Assembly: GCF_014897705.1 (NCBI RefSeq)
Contig: NZ_JABUXV010000017.1
Span: forward strand, 36,524 to 100,523
DNA: 64,000 nucleotides
Direction of reading: 5' to 3'
From: Brachybacterium sp. FME24
Lineage (GTDB): Bacteria > Actinomycetota > Actinomycetes > Actinomycetales > Dermabacteraceae
The stretch's first letter is position 1, and each line of letters begins with the position of its first letter. A program made the translations under genes and the position numbers. Shown here in pieces: positions 7,216 to 15,208 of this stretch. The notes beneath the pieces are model-generated. The model was not told where the DNA came from. It was given only the letters and a program-made list of their open reading frames with translations, and ran no database searches.

Positions 7216-8313
7216 GTGTGGGTGGTGACCCGTGAGGTCCGGTCCCTGGCTCCGGTGTTGCTGCTGGACCCGGCTCGCTCGACGTTCGATGAGATGCTGC
7301 GCCGGTACGCCGTGTCGATGCGTTCTCGCGGACTGTCAGAAGGCACGATCCGGGTGCATCAGTTTGGCGTGAAGCGGTTCTTCCGTTTCGCTGGGACCTA
7401 TCCGTGGGAGTGGCGGCCGCAGGACGTCGAGGACTTCACCTCGTCGCTGCTGTCTCGCCCGGAGCCGTTGGCGCACTCCACGATCCGGGGCTACCACCAG
7501 ATCTTGAAGGGCTTCTGCGGGTACGTCTCGCACCCGTCCTACGACTGGGCCGATGTCTGTCTAGAACGGTTCGGGGCCGCGCCAGCCCAGATCTGTCATC
7601 CGTGGAACACCTTCGCGCACCTGGCCGAGTTCGAAGCGCGGCCCACTCGACGGCCGTTCGGGTACGACGAGCTCGAGGCCTTCTTCGCTCAGGCCGATGA
7701 ACGCGCCCACGACCTACTCGAGGGCCGCAAGAAGGGTGCGTTGCCCGCATTGCGTGACGCCCAGTTCTTCAAGACGGTCTACGCGTTCGGGCTCCGACGT
7801 CGCGAGGCGGTGATGCTCGATCTGAACGACCTCCGCCCCAATCCCTACGTTCCCGAGTGGGGCGCGTATGCGAAGGTGCAGGTTCGATACGGCAAGGCGA
7901 TGAGGGGATCACCGCCTCGCCGCCGCACCGTGCTGGCGTGCCCGGAATTCGCGTGGGCGTCGGAAGGGCTTCGCTACTGGGTTGAGGAAGTCCGTCCGCG
8001 GCTCGCACCTGCGACTGATGCTCTGTGGGTCAGTGCGCGACGCACTCGCATGACAACCCGCACGGTGGACCACCGGTTCGCGCAGATCCGCGAGGCGGCG
8101 GGCTTGGATCCTGCGCTGACGTTGCACAGCCTCCGCCACTCCTACGTGACCCACCTGGTCGAGTTCGGCTACGCCGCCCAGTTCGTGCAGGAGCAGGTCG
8201 GACACAATCACTCGTCGACGACCGCGATTTACACGTCGGTCGGTGACGATTTCAAGAATCGGATCTTCCAAGAAGCGCTGCGGCGCGTGCTCGGAGAAGG
8301 AGAAACCGCATGA
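7216..8313 (+). CDS. Tyrosine recombinase/integrase, first gene of a coupled trio
   Basis: The 365-residue product has a SAM-like core-binding domain (about residues 22-110: TFDEMLRRYAVSMRSRGLS) and a C-terminal catalytic domain with a complete tyrosine recombinase set: Arg194 in FGLRRREAV, Lys227 in RYGKAMRG, His304 and Arg307 in LHSLRHSYVTHL, His330 in QVGHNHSSTTAIYTSV and the nucleophile Tyr339. It should therefore be an active strand-exchange enzyme. The GTG at 7216 is placed eight bases after AGAAGGA; GTG codons at 7222 and 7225 are alternatives. Its stop overlaps the next gene start (ATGA at 8310-8313), and that gene in turn overlaps the third, so the three are one translational unit. 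It is not close to XerC/XerD in context; a transposon-like role resembling Tn554 recombinases is more likely. Confidence 0.92.
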   Translation: MWVVTREVRSLAPVLLLDPARSTFDEMLRRYAVSMRSRGLSEGTIRVHQFGVKRFFRFAGTYPWEWRPQDVEDFTSSLLSRPEPLAHSTIRGYHQILKGFCGYVSHPSYDWADVCLERFGAAPAQICHPWNTFAHLAEFEARPTRRPFGYDELEAFFAQADERAHDLLEGRKKGALPALRDAQFFKTVYAFGLRRREAVMLDLNDLRPNPYVPEWGAYAKVQVRYGKAMRGSPPRRRTVLACPEFAWASEGLRYWVEEVRPRLAPATDALWVSARRTRMTTRTVDHRFAQIREAAGLDPALTLHSLRHSYVTHLVEFGYAAQFVQEQVGHNHSSTTAIYTSVGDDFKNRIFQEALRRVLGEGETA

Positions 8314-8636
8314 CCCGGCAGTTCGATTGGCATCTTCGCCGCAAGCTTGCCGAGCGCGGCATCTACAAGACCACCGAGCTGGTGCCGCTGCTCGCCGAGC
8401 AGGGCGTGAAACTCTCACGCGAGCAGGTCTACCGCCTGGTGACATCCAACCCGCAACGACTGAATATCGAAGTCCTCGACGCGCTCTGCGTGATCCTCGA
8501 CTGCACACCGAACGACCTGATCAGCTTCACCGTTGCGGCACGTGCGCAGCCAAAAGCCGCCGATGGCGGCACGGTCACCGACATCGGCACACTCAAGACT
8601 GTCCCGGCACGGATCACCCGGCCCGACAAATCGTGA
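8310..8636 (+). CDS. XRE-type helix-turn-helix protein, second gene of the trio
   Basis: A 108-residue protein with an N-terminal Cro/C1-type HTH (about residues 8-75: LRRKLAERGIYKTTELVPLL, then KLSREQVYRLVT and VLDALCVILDCTPNDLI), of the short YozG-like class, followed by a basic-acidic tail of some 30 residues. Such proteins usually bind DNA as dimers. It overlaps the recombinase by ATGA and the following zinc-ribbon gene by GTGA, so its level is tied to both. It could repress the trio, or act as a recombination directionality or targeting factor; no sequence feature decides between these. No cognate operator is evident from one copy. Confidence 0.88.
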   Translation: MTRQFDWHLRRKLAERGIYKTTELVPLLAEQGVKLSREQVYRLVTSNPQRLNIEVLDALCVILDCTPNDLISFTVAARAQPKAADGGTVTDIGTLKTVPARITRPDKS

Positions 8637-10639
8637 CCTCTCGATCATCTACCGCTCTTCTCGACAACACCGCCGCACTGCTCGCTCACGGTGATCCGTG
8701 GACGGCGGTCGGCGAGGCGGGGGTGCGTGCACTGCTCGAGCAGCTTGCCCCCACGCCACAGGGGCAGGCACATTTTCGACGTTTCCTTGCCAGGGTGGAC
8801 GCGACCTGGATCAGCGACGCCGATCCGCACCTTCCCCGTCAGGCGCAACGTTTGCTGCGGATGCTCCGAGCCAGCGGGTTCCCGGTCGTACTGCCAGCAT
8901 GCGGCGAATGCGGCGGGGGACAGCTACTCACGCAAACGCTCGAGGATGGGCGTAGAGTCTGCAACACGTGCCGGAAAGCTCGATACACCCGTCGCTGCGA
9001 TGAGTGCGACAAGACCAGAGTGATCTCGCACCGCATCGAGGGGAAGAGCGTGTGCGGCACGTGCCGCCGCCGGCAGCCGGAGGCGAAGGAGGCGTGCATC
9101 CGATGCGGGCACGACCGGCTCGTCCAGAACAGAACAGCGGATGGCCCGATCTGCCCCCAGTGCGCGCCCGGCAAGATCGAGCCTTGCGTCCACTGCGGCA
9201 GGGAGCGGCGAGTCCGGGTCAAGTTCCTCGGCGGCGCGACTTGTGACCCCTGCTTCAGCATCATCCGCGGCACACGCCGCCCCTGCCCGCGCTGCGGCAC
9301 GGTCGGCCTGGTCGCGTCGGTCGCCGACGACGGTACTCTGGCGTGCTCGGCATGCACCGGGGTGCGATCGCGGTTCATCTGCGCCGAGTGTGGCGTCGAG
9401 GACATCCGCAACGGGAAACGCTGCTACCCGTGCCTTGCACGCATCGCCATAGACGACCTGTTCGCCGCCGGAACGCCCGCCCGCCGTCGGGCGCTCGAAC
9501 CGCTCCGGCAACGCCTCTTCGAACACCCTGAACCCAAGAGCATGGCACGCTGGCCCGGCCGCAGTGCATCCGCAGCGATCCTGTGTGAAATTCTCACCGA
9601 GGACATCGAGCTCACCCACGAAGCGTTGGACCGCCACCCCACGGTCCAGGCGGCGAGCCTGCTACGGCATTCGCTCGTCGACGTGGGCGCGCTCGAACCG
9701 CGGGACACCGCATCCGTGCAGTTCATGGCCTGGATCGACACGTTCCTCCAGGGCCGCCCCGAACACATCACGCGCACCCTCGGCCCGTTCTGCCGGTGGC
9801 ACGTTCCTGCCCGCATCCGGCTATTCGTCCAACGCAACGGGATCACAGACGGCACGTTCGTTCGCGCCCGCCGCGTGTGCCGTATCGCCGCTGACTTTCT
9901 CGCCCACCTTGATACTGATGGGATCGAGCTGAAGACCGCCCCGCAAGACGCCGTGGAGTCTTATCTCGACCGGTACCCGCGCAACTTCGAACCGCTCGCT
10001 GTGTTCTTGCGCTGGGCGTCGCAGAGAGGCATCGCCGAACGGATCCACCCGGTCCCTTCTCCATATGCGATTCCCTATACCGCGTACCCAATCGATACCT
10101 ACCGGGCGTGGATGCACCGATTCGCGACCGACGAAACAATCCGGCTCAGAACCCGCATCTGCGGGCTACTCGCCGGGATATCGGGCAGGCCAAGCACGAC
10201 GATCGCAGGCCTGACCACCGCCAGCATCATCGATGACACCGACGGGATGCAGCTCCGGCTCGGGGCGACACCCTTCCAGCTGCCGCCGCCCTTGCCAGCG
10301 CTGATCCGACGGCAACTCGCCACCCCACGGCGATGGGACACGGAGTCAACGTGGATCTTCCCGTCGAAGCTGCGAGCTGGTGAACACGTGCACGCCAGCC
10401 GGTTCACCACCGAACTGCAACACCTCAACTGCGGCCTGGTCGAGCTCCGAGGAGCCGCACTGCTAAACCTCGCCGCCACCATGCCCGTCGCACCACTCTG
10501 CGACCTCACCGGAGCGTCACCGAACGTTGCTGCAAGATGGCAGACCGTCGCAGCATCCGCCTATGCGCAATACCCCGCGATCCGGCCTCGAGCCGAGCCC
10601 GACCACAGCATCTCTGTCCGAAGTCGCGCGAACGAGTAA
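8633..10639 (+). CDS. Six-zinc-ribbon protein with degenerate tyrosine-recombinase-like C-terminus
   Basis: The 668-residue product starts at GTG 8633, overlapping the HTH stop. After about 85 helical residues there are twelve CxxC motifs between Cys90 and Cys267 (CGEC, CNTC, CDEC, CGTC, CIRC, CPQC, CVHC, CDPC, CPRC, CSAC, CAEC, CYPC), best read as six successive zinc ribbons of about 30 residues each. The rest, about 270-668, is helical and looks like a tyrosine recombinase that has lost its active site: a SAM-like stretch near 395-460, GISGRPSTTIAGLTTASI in place of the box I arginine segment, ELRGAALLNLAA where LRHxxATH is expected, and LTGASPNVAARW then SAYAQY in place of the GH...Y box. 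The catalytic histidines are absent. I infer a DNA-binding accessory subunit of the neighbouring recombinase. Confidence 0.85.
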   Translation: MTSRSSTALLDNTAALLAHGDPWTAVGEAGVRALLEQLAPTPQGQAHFRRFLARVDATWISDADPHLPRQAQRLLRMLRASGFPVVLPACGECGGGQLLTQTLEDGRRVCNTCRKARYTRRCDECDKTRVISHRIEGKSVCGTCRRRQPEAKEACIRCGHDRLVQNRTADGPICPQCAPGKIEPCVHCGRERRVRVKFLGGATCDPCFSIIRGTRRPCPRCGTVGLVASVADDGTLACSACTGVRSRFICAECGVEDIRNGKRCYPCLARIAIDDLFAAGTPARRRALEPLRQRLFEHPEPKSMARWPGRSASAAILCEILTEDIELTHEALDRHPTVQAASLLRHSLVDVGALEPRDTASVQFMAWIDTFLQGRPEHITRTLGPFCRWHVPARIRLFVQRNGITDGTFVRARRVCRIAADFLAHLDTDGIELKTAPQDAVESYLDRYPRNFEPLAVFLRWASQRGIAERIHPVPSPYAIPYTAYPIDTYRAWMHRFATDETIRLRTRICGLLAGISGRPSTTIAGLTTASIIDDTDGMQLRLGATPFQLPPPLPALIRRQLATPRRWDTESTWIFPSKLRAGEHVHASRFTTELQHLNCGLVELRGAALLNLAATMPVAPLCDLTGASPNVAARWQTVAASAYAQYPAIRPRAEPDHSISVRSRANE

Positions 10640-10799
10640 CCCGCGTGTTCGGGAACCTATGCAGGGGAGTAGGGACGCTCGGCGTACCGTACACATATCC
10701 ACGCTCGCCCGTCACCGTCCTGTGACTCGGTACGCGCGCAGGTAGAGTGCCGCAGACGAACACTGTCGTTTATCAAATCACACTGAGGGGTAGATCACG
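10640..10799 (+). promoter_or_regulatory. Promoter region of the secreted protein gene
   Basis: This 160-base gap is relatively AT-rich. It contains an 8-bp perfect inverted repeat, GCGTACCG at 10682-10689 and CGGTACGC at 10728-10735, a possible operator, TAGAGT at 10743-10748 as a -10 candidate, and GAGGGGT just before the ATG at 10800. No gene is seen. Confidence 0.4.
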
Positions 10800-11660
10800 A
10801 TGGCGCGATCCACGCACGGGGGTAGAAGAGTATTCGGGGCGCTGACATCAGTCTTGCTCGCGGGAGCAATGGTTCTTGCGGGAACCGGTGTCGCTGTCGC
10901 GGAACAGCCAGCGTCAGAGACCGTTTCAGCGGAACGAGTCGAGGAATCTCTGCAGAACGTAGAGACGCATGATTCCGACTTGTTGGTCGCGCCGGTTTCG
11001 CCGGACGCCTATGGGGCTGATGGCTTGGGATACTCGGTTCCTATTGGTGGTGGGAGCGTTGGAGTTCCTAGCGACGCCTCGCAGGGCGTGACGTTCCAAG
11101 AAGCCGGAGGTGAAACCCTAGCCATTCAATTGCCGAATTCTGAAAAGGCTGACTCCGTGGAGTTGCTTGAGGACGGCACTTTTACATATCCAGATACGAG
11201 CAGCGCTAACGCCGTCGTGGTGACGGAGCGTGGCGTGCAGATGCTGACTGCCATCGCGAATGAGGAAGCCTCGACGAGCTACACCTACGAGCTCGACCTC
11301 GCTGAGGAGCAGAGTATCCAAGTGACTCCTAGCGGGGCAGCCATGGTGGTTGATGCTGCTGGTAATACGGTGCTGGTGTTCGGAGAGCCGTGGGCCTCGG
11401 ATGCGGAGGGCAAGCCCGTCGATACCTGGTTCGAGGTAGACGGGCCGACTTTGACTCAGGTCGTGGACCACCAGGACACCGAGAACGTCGCTTACCCCGT
11501 CGTGTCTGATCCGATCTTCCTTGCACCGTGGATGGTCAAGTGCCTGGTTGGCATTGGCCTCAAGGGCCCCGACATCACGCGCATCGCACAGCTGGGTACT
11601 CCCTACTCAATCTTGGCCGCCTTCGGCCGTGGGGCCGTAGCTTGCATCTTCATGAAGTGA
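10800..11660 (+). CDS. Secreted protein of the actinobacterial AYPVVADP type, unknown function
   Basis: The 286-residue product has a clear Sec signal peptide (basic RSTHGGRR, hydrophobic LTSVLLAGAMVLAGTGVAVA, cleavage probably after residue 34). The middle is acidic and beta-rich: EEASTSYTYELDLAEEQSI, SGAAMVVDAAGNTVLVFGEP, then VVDHQDTENVAYPVVSDP. That last phrase is a recurring junction in secreted actinobacterial proteins, after which the C-terminus varies. Here the tail is 48 residues, hydrophobic and Gly-rich with two cysteines (MVKCLVGIGL, GRGAVACIF), which could form a disulfide or a membrane-active element. I cannot name a function; a toxin-like or bacteriocin-like role is inference. 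The gene overlaps its downstream neighbour and uses less GC-rich codons than the nad genes, consistent with acquired DNA. Confidence 0.82.
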   Translation: MARSTHGGRRVFGALTSVLLAGAMVLAGTGVAVAEQPASETVSAERVEESLQNVETHDSDLLVAPVSPDAYGADGLGYSVPIGGGSVGVPSDASQGVTFQEAGGETLAIQLPNSEKADSVELLEDGTFTYPDTSSANAVVVTERGVQMLTAIANEEASTSYTYELDLAEEQSIQVTPSGAAMVVDAAGNTVLVFGEPWASDAEGKPVDTWFEVDGPTLTQVVDHQDTENVAYPVVSDPIFLAPWMVKCLVGIGLKGPDITRIAQLGTPYSILAAFGRGAVACIFMK

Positions 11661-11941
11661 TGTCGATGTTCAGACGCCGAAGCAGATCCGAGCTCGAAGC
11701 AGATCTCCTAGAAGTTGAGAGGCAGATCGGCGATAACCCTCTCGCATCAGAAAGAGTGGTGGCGGCTCAGAGCGTGGTGGAGCGCAACGAAGGGGAGGGT
11801 AAGGAGAAGATCTCTTCGATTCTGGCTGAGCGGGGGCTTCCCAGCCTCGAGGAACTAGGTCGAGTCCAGTTGCGAAACACGACGCGCTGGTGGCGGCTCC
11901 ATCGCCAGAAGAAGCGCCTAACGCGGCAACTGGAGCGGTAA
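11660..11941 (+). CDS. Small charged helical protein coupled to the secreted protein
   Basis: A 93-residue cytoplasmic protein, highly charged and probably coiled-coil (RRRSRSELEADLLEVERQIG, then RWWRLHRQKKRLTRQLER at the C-terminus). The ATG at 11660 overlaps the stop of the secreted protein (TGATG), so translation is coupled; a second ATG at 11666 is possible. No known domain is recognised. Because it is always translated with its secreted partner it could be an immunity or chaperone-like factor, but nothing in the sequence proves this. Confidence 0.65.
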   Translation: MSMFRRRSRSELEADLLEVERQIGDNPLASERVVAAQSVVERNEGEGKEKISSILAERGLPSLEELGRVQLRNTTRWWRLHRQKKRLTRQLER

Positions 11942-11968
11942 CAACTATCAGCTAGCCTTCCATGAAGA

Positions 11969-12454
11969 TCACGGAGGGCTGGCTGGCGTCTTGGACTTCG
12001 CGACTTTGCGAACCATTGATATGACCACACCGGGGTCAGTTAGTAGCTCGCGGCTCTCCGGATTGCGTATGAACTGATTCAGCATTCCTTGAGTGCTCAA
12101 GAGGCTCCGATACCAGTAGCCGCCGAAATGGTGTCGGCTAACCGGGAGAGAGATAGTAACGCCATCGACGTCCGTAATTGCAGTGCTTCCGTCTTTTGGG
12201 ACGAAGCCTGGATCGTCGTACACTGCAGCGATCAGCGCTGCGTATGAGATCTGCGTTATCCATCCTGCAAGTGCGTGCCTGGAACTCTTCAAGTCTAGGT
12301 TAAGTAAGACAATCTCGGACCAATCGAACGCCGATCGCCATTCGTTCTGGACGAGGTGAACGACTCCCGGGGGTGTGAGCAGCAGAGCGTGGCGACGGGG
12401 GTCGCCGACAGCGAGGCCTTCCGCCACTTCTTCCAGCGGGCCGAATCGCTCCAA
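11969..12454 (-). CDS. Hypothetical protein, accessory block
   Basis: A 161-residue soluble protein with no recognised family. It contains LLTPPGVVHLVQNEW, then WSEIVLLNLDLKSSRHALAG and AYAALIAAVYDD-like helical stretches, and SRHHFGGYWYRSLLSTQGML. On the minus strand AGGAGGT lies just upstream; its spacing (about six bases) fits a TTG start at 12454-12452 better than the GTG at 12463-12461, which overlaps the ribosome site itself. It is convergent with the secreted-protein pair across 27 bases. Lower GC and lack of known relatives suggest horizontally acquired DNA. It may be a stray cargo gene. Confidence 0.6.
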   Translation of the reverse strand: MERFGPLEEVAEGLAVGDPRRHALLLTPPGVVHLVQNEWRSAFDWSEIVLLNLDLKSSRHALAGWITQISYAALIAAVYDDPGFVPKDGSTAITDVDGVTISLPVSRHHFGGYWYRSLLSTQGMLNQFIRNPESRELLTDPGVVISMVRKVAKSKTPASPP

Positions 12455-12463
12455 TACTCCCAC

Positions 12464-13040
12464 CTCCTAGCTATCGAAGTTCGACGGCCGTTTAACGGCT
12501 TCATGATCGGTGCCGCTGAGCTGCCGAGTGATCACAGCATGATACTCGTCTAATACGACGTGGGGCGCGACCATGCTCGTTCTCCCAATTTCCCCGGCAA
12601 CCGCGCGCGGAGCCGCTTGGGCTCTCAGTTCCTAGCATCGGCAAAGGTGAAGGTGAACCAACATCGGCGCTGCCGGCCGTTGGGTGACCGTTCGCGGCGA
12701 GTTTCGTCTGCGGCGCGCGCGTCGCTACAGGGACTGTTGCTCAGGCCGAAGCTAATCGGGCTCGCCGTCACTATCTCAAAGATGGAGGGCATCGTCGGCG
12801 TGATCGTCGCGACGGCAACGAGTCGCCATGGGACGGCTGGACCGCGACCTCAACAGGAAGGGCAATCACACCGCAACTGCGAAGTCATTCGAGAGTTGCT
12901 CACTGCGATAGAGCACTTGCACCAGACGGTCATACCGATCGTCGGCCCTGCTGGCCACGACATCCACCGGGTGAGGCGACGGGGTCCTCCGCGGTGTGAA
13001 ACGATCCGGCCCGACGGGGAAAGCCCCGTACACTCACGGC
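12464..13040. other. Intergenic region at right edge of the accessory block
   Basis: About 577 bases without a gene I can support. A 163-codon plus-strand frame (12560-13051) exists but has no ribosome site, an arginine/histidine/proline-rich composition and runs into the next real gene. The composition returns to high GC after about 12950. TACACT at 13029-13034 is a likely -10 box for the leaderless-looking gene at 13041. Confidence 0.55.
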
Positions 13041-13874
13041 GTGAGAGATGAGACCGACACGAACCCCGCCGTCCACCGCGCCGTGATCCTCGCCCGCGGG
13101 CTCGGTACGCGCATGCGCAGGACGGACGATTCCGCGCAGCTCGACGACAAGCAGGCCGCCGTCGCGGCGAGCGGGGTCAAGGCCCTGATCGACGTCGGCC
13201 GCCCCTTCCTGGACTATGTGATCTCCGTGCTCGCCGACGTCGGCGTCACCGAGGTGTGCCTGGTCATCGGCCCCGAGCATGACGTGCTGCGTGAGTACGC
13301 GGCCGCGACCAGTGGGGGCCGCGTCACCGTGACCACCGCGGTCCAGGCCCAGCCGCACGGTACCGCCGATGCCGTCGCCGCCGCCCGCGAATTCGCCGGT
13401 GACCAGCGCGTCATCATCCTGAACTCCGACAACTACTACCCGCGCGAGGCTCTCGCCGCGCTCGCCGCCGCCCCCGGCAGCGCCCTGGTCGGCTTCGACC
13501 GCGACGCCCTCGTGGCGGGCTCCAACATCCCCGCCGAGCGGCTGCGCTCCTTCGCCCTCGTCTCCGCGGATGAGCACGGGCACCTGCGGGACATCGTCGA
13601 GAAGCCCGACGAGGAGACCCTCGCCGCCTACGGGGACGAGGCCCCCATCTCCATGAACGCCTGGCTGTTCACCCCCGCCATCTTCGACGCCTGCGCCCGC
13701 ATCGAGCCCTCCGTGCGCGGGGAGTTCGAGATCATCGACGCTGTGCGACTCCTGATCGCCGACGGGCAGAGCGTCACGGTCGTCCCGTCGGCCGTCGGCG
13801 TGCTGGACATGTCCTCCCGCGGGGACGTGGCCGCCGTGCAGGAGGCGCTCGCCGGGATCGAGGTGCGCCTGTGA
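13041..13874 (+). CDS. Sugar-phosphate nucleotidyltransferase-like protein
   Basis: The 277-residue product is an NTP_transferase (GT-A-like) domain: VILARGLGTRMRR near residues 12-24 stands for the nucleotide-binding GxGTRL loop, followed by KALIDVGRPFLDYVISVLAD, an NSDNYYP metal/sugar motif near residue 134, and VEKPDEE near 181. Enzymes of this class join a sugar-1-phosphate to an NTP. The start is the GTG at 13041, with TACACT seven bases before it suggesting a leaderless message. The next gene, a galactokinase-like kinase, overlaps it by GTGA, so the pair probably phosphorylates a free sugar and then activates it to a nucleotide sugar. Which sugar is unknown; the canonical signature has changes (ARGLGTRMRR instead of AGGxGTRL). 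Confidence 0.85.
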   Translation: MRDETDTNPAVHRAVILARGLGTRMRRTDDSAQLDDKQAAVAASGVKALIDVGRPFLDYVISVLADVGVTEVCLVIGPEHDVLREYAAATSGGRVTVTTAVQAQPHGTADAVAAAREFAGDQRVIILNSDNYYPREALAALAAAPGSALVGFDRDALVAGSNIPAERLRSFALVSADEHGHLRDIVEKPDEETLAAYGDEAPISMNAWLFTPAIFDACARIEPSVRGEFEIIDAVRLLIADGQSVTVVPSAVGVLDMSSRGDVAAVQEALAGIEVRL

Positions 13875-15142
13875 GCGACGTCCTCGCCGCGCTGACGGAC
13901 GGAGCCCACGCGCCCGCGACCACCACGCGCTGGTTCGTGCCCGGCCGCATCGAGCTGCTCGGCAAGCACACGGACTATGCGGGCGGGCGCTCCCTGCTCG
14001 CCGCCGTCGACACCGGGCACACCGTCCGCGCCGCCGTCCGCGAGGACCGCCTGCTGCACGTGCGCTCCGAGGGAGCCGACGGGACCGTCGAGATCGACCT
14101 CGACCGGATCGGCCAGCACTCGCGCGTGGCCACGGACAGCGGCCACTGGGGCGGCTACGTGCGCACTGTCGCCGCGCGCCTGGAGACGAACTTCCCCGGT
14201 CGCGTGCGCGGCGCCGACGTCACCGTGACCACCACGCTGCCGCTCGCCGCCGGGATGTCCAGCTCCTCGGCGCTGGTCGTCGGCCTCGCCCTGGTGCTGA
14301 TCGACCTCTCCGGAATCGCCGCCGATCCGGCCTTCACCGCATCCGTCACCACCACCGAGCAGCTCGGCGAGTACCTCGGCACCGTCGAGAACGGGCAGAG
14401 CTTCGGGCACCTCTCCGGGCACCGCGGGGTGGGCACCTTCGGCGGCAGCGGAGACCACACCGCCATGCTGTGCGGCGTCCCCGACGCCCTCGTGCAGTAC
14501 TCCTTCTGCCCCGTGCGCCGCGAGCGCACCGTCCCCGTCGGCCCCGAGCTCGCCCTGGTCGTCGCGGTCAGCGGCGTCGGGGCCGAGAAGACCGGCGCCG
14601 CTCGCGATGCCTACAACCGGGTCTCCCTCGCGGTCGCCGAGATCCTGCGCCGCTGGCACGAGGACCTCGGCTCCTACGACGCCTCGGACGCGTCCCTGGC
14701 CGACGTCGTCGCGAGCGGACCGGCCGCCGTACAGCGTCTGCGCGAGCTCGCGGCCGACGACGACTACCTGGCCGGCCGCCTCGCACAGTTCCTCGACGAG
14801 TCCGAGCGGATCATCCCCGCCGCGTCGCTCGCGCTCGAGGAGGGCGACCTGGCCGAGTTCGGTCGACTGGTCGACGAGTCCCAGGCCGGGGCGGAGAGCG
14901 GACTGCGCAACCAGGTCCCCGAGACGATCGCCCTGCCACGCCTGGCCCGGGAGAACGGCGCGCACGCGGCGAGTGCCTTCGGGGCGGGCTTCGGCGGCAG
15001 CGTCTGGGCTCTGGTGCCGGCCGACGCGGCGGAGGACTTCGCGCGCCGCTGGCTGGACGCCTACCGCGTCGTGCATCCCGAGCGCTCCGGAGCCACCACG
15101 ACCATCACCCGACCCGGTGGCGCGGCGCGGCGTCTGCCCTGA
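13871..15142 (+). CDS. Galactokinase-like GHMP sugar kinase
   Basis: A 423-residue GHMP kinase. The N-terminal galactokinase signature reads GRIELLGKHTDYAGG (about residues 25-39; the classic form has GRVNLIGEHTDY), the ATP loop is LPLAAGMSSSSALVVG (about 120-135), and the C-terminal GHMP motif is FGAGFGGSVWAL near 374. A Lys replaces the Glu that in galactokinases contacts the sugar, so the substrate may differ from galactose. The GTG start overlaps the stop of the nucleotidyltransferase, indicating coupled translation. The kinase presumably makes a sugar-1-phosphate for its neighbour to activate. It is about 30 residues longer than typical galactokinase. Confidence 0.88.
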   Translation: MSDVLAALTDGAHAPATTTRWFVPGRIELLGKHTDYAGGRSLLAAVDTGHTVRAAVREDRLLHVRSEGADGTVEIDLDRIGQHSRVATDSGHWGGYVRTVAARLETNFPGRVRGADVTVTTTLPLAAGMSSSSALVVGLALVLIDLSGIAADPAFTASVTTTEQLGEYLGTVENGQSFGHLSGHRGVGTFGGSGDHTAMLCGVPDALVQYSFCPVRRERTVPVGPELALVVAVSGVGAEKTGAARDAYNRVSLAVAEILRRWHEDLGSYDASDASLADVVASGPAAVQRLRELAADDDYLAGRLAQFLDESERIIPAASLALEEGDLAEFGRLVDESQAGAESGLRNQVPETIALPRLARENGAHAASAFGAGFGGSVWALVPADAAEDFARRWLDAYRVVHPERSGATTTITRPGGAARRLP

Positions 15143-15208
15143 ACCGCCCGGCACCTGATCCGAAGGCCCGCGCCCGTGCTGAGGGGCAGGTGACCGTGCC
15201 AGACTGAG

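Noticed and set aside
12560..13051. 163-codon plus-strand frame
   Set aside because: No ribosome site, Arg/His/Pro-biased composition without domain signals, and it overlaps the start of the real nucleotidyltransferase gene.
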